Of a stretch of DNA of 64,000 bases, positions 63,372 through 64,000 are shown one piece after another. The DNA comes from Saccharina japonica. Taxonomy: Eukaryota > Sar > Phaeophyceae > Laminariales > Laminariaceae. The position numbers were made by a program, and so were the translations under genes. The stretch covers positions 77,501 through 141,500 of the forward strand of contig MEHQ01003624.1 of NCBI GenBank assembly GCA_008828725.1, given 5' to 3'. How positions within the stretch are numbered: position 1 is the first letter of the stretch; each line of letters begins with the position of its first letter. The notes under the pieces were generated by a model that did no database searches, was not told the origin of the DNA, and saw only the letters and a list, made by a program, of their open reading frames with translations.

Positions 63372-64000
63372 CTGCAAAAACCATCACGCGGTAACGAGGG
63401 GCAGTCCATTCGCCACAGCCCACGCATCGGGTTGTTAGCCAATCTTGCGACTCGTAGAATATACCTGGTACCTAGCAATAAGCCTTTTCACGCTAGTCAA
63501 GTCGACAGGGACCACCAATTCGTACAGTTCTGAAATTCGAAAAACGATTTTTCGAGACAACGATCGCTCTGATTTCCCCTTCTACAACACCAGTGCGGTT
63601 TCTGCGGTTCCCACCATCATGTACGGCTTTTTTGTGTTGTGTGCGCGGGGTATTGCGTGTCCGTCTCCCCCTCTTTCCATAAAATAAAACCTAACTCTCC
63701 GGGAAGACCACCACTCCACGCTTTTGACCCCTACCCCCACCATGAGCGCAGGCCTCCGCCCGCGAAACACATCAATCGCTACATGAAACGCTTCACGTCA
63801 TAGATACTGTCAAGGTACCAGCGCCATGCGTAAGATGAACGAATACCCGACATATCCAACCGCAGCCGGCGAGCTCCCTTTTCTCCATTATGTTTCTGTC
63901 TCTGTGCAGCATACCGGGAGTAGTCCCCACAAAACCGCTCACTGCCGGTCGCCGAAAATGTATACTACAGCAGTAGTATATGTCAGGCAACGGCGGCAGC
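63372..64000. other. window edge, ambiguous open frames
   Basis: From 63826 a plus-strand frame beginning MRKMNEYPTYPTAAGELP stays open to the window end. The minus strand over the same bases is also open and fairly charged. Neither has supporting splice signals, so I leave it unassigned. Confidence 0.35.

Overview
The window is nuclear DNA of an intron-rich eukaryote. Genes are split into many short exons with GT(G/A)AG donors, a few GC donors and CAG/TAG acceptors. The non-coding part is crowded with homopolymer G/C tracts, trinucleotide arrays, minisatellites and dispersed repeats. No gene names the organism. The overall style (phase-0 exon cassettes, a DOMON/cytochrome b561 protein, CAG/CTG-rich introns, TTAGGG-like repeats) fits a photosynthetic stramenopile, most likely a brown alga, but that is inference.

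Layout. 1-3.4 kb: repeats and no convincing gene. 3.4-7.8 kb (+): the last four exons of a HAD-superfamily (DUF2608-like) hydrolase. 7.8-16 kb: dispersed repeats, a 1.84-kb direct duplication around a single N, and one isolated exon-like block. 16.0-33.5 kb (-): a 12-exon gene that I reconstruct as a secreted/membrane protein with signal peptide, two DOMON domains and a cytochrome b561 core with all four haem histidines. Its 17.5 kb is mostly intron filled with minisatellites, microsatellites, poly(C)-tailed repeats and a 2-kb array of a palindromic ATCGAT motif. 33.5-34.8 kb: a 1.27-kb head-to-head intergenic region. 34.8-61.4 kb (+): one giant gene of 43 predicted exons (about 4,520 residues). 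Thirty-six of its exons are copies of a single phase-0 cassette encoding a basic FRGW-RL-HA motif followed by an Ala/Glu/Arg-rich helix. Eighteen of them (46.0-55.5 kb) are almost identical and were duplicated together with their introns, about every 530 bp. 62.9-63.4 kb (-): two exons of another helical protein.

The most unusual content is the giant cassette-exon gene. It looks like a large fibrous protein growing by duplication of an exon-intron unit; a dead cassette is still recognisable among the live ones. The second is a dispersed repeat family ending in GAGTAC plus a C-tract. It repeatedly sits, in sense orientation, just upstream of 3' splice sites in different genes. All exon models come from reading frames, splice signals and phase agreement only; no transcript or database search was available.
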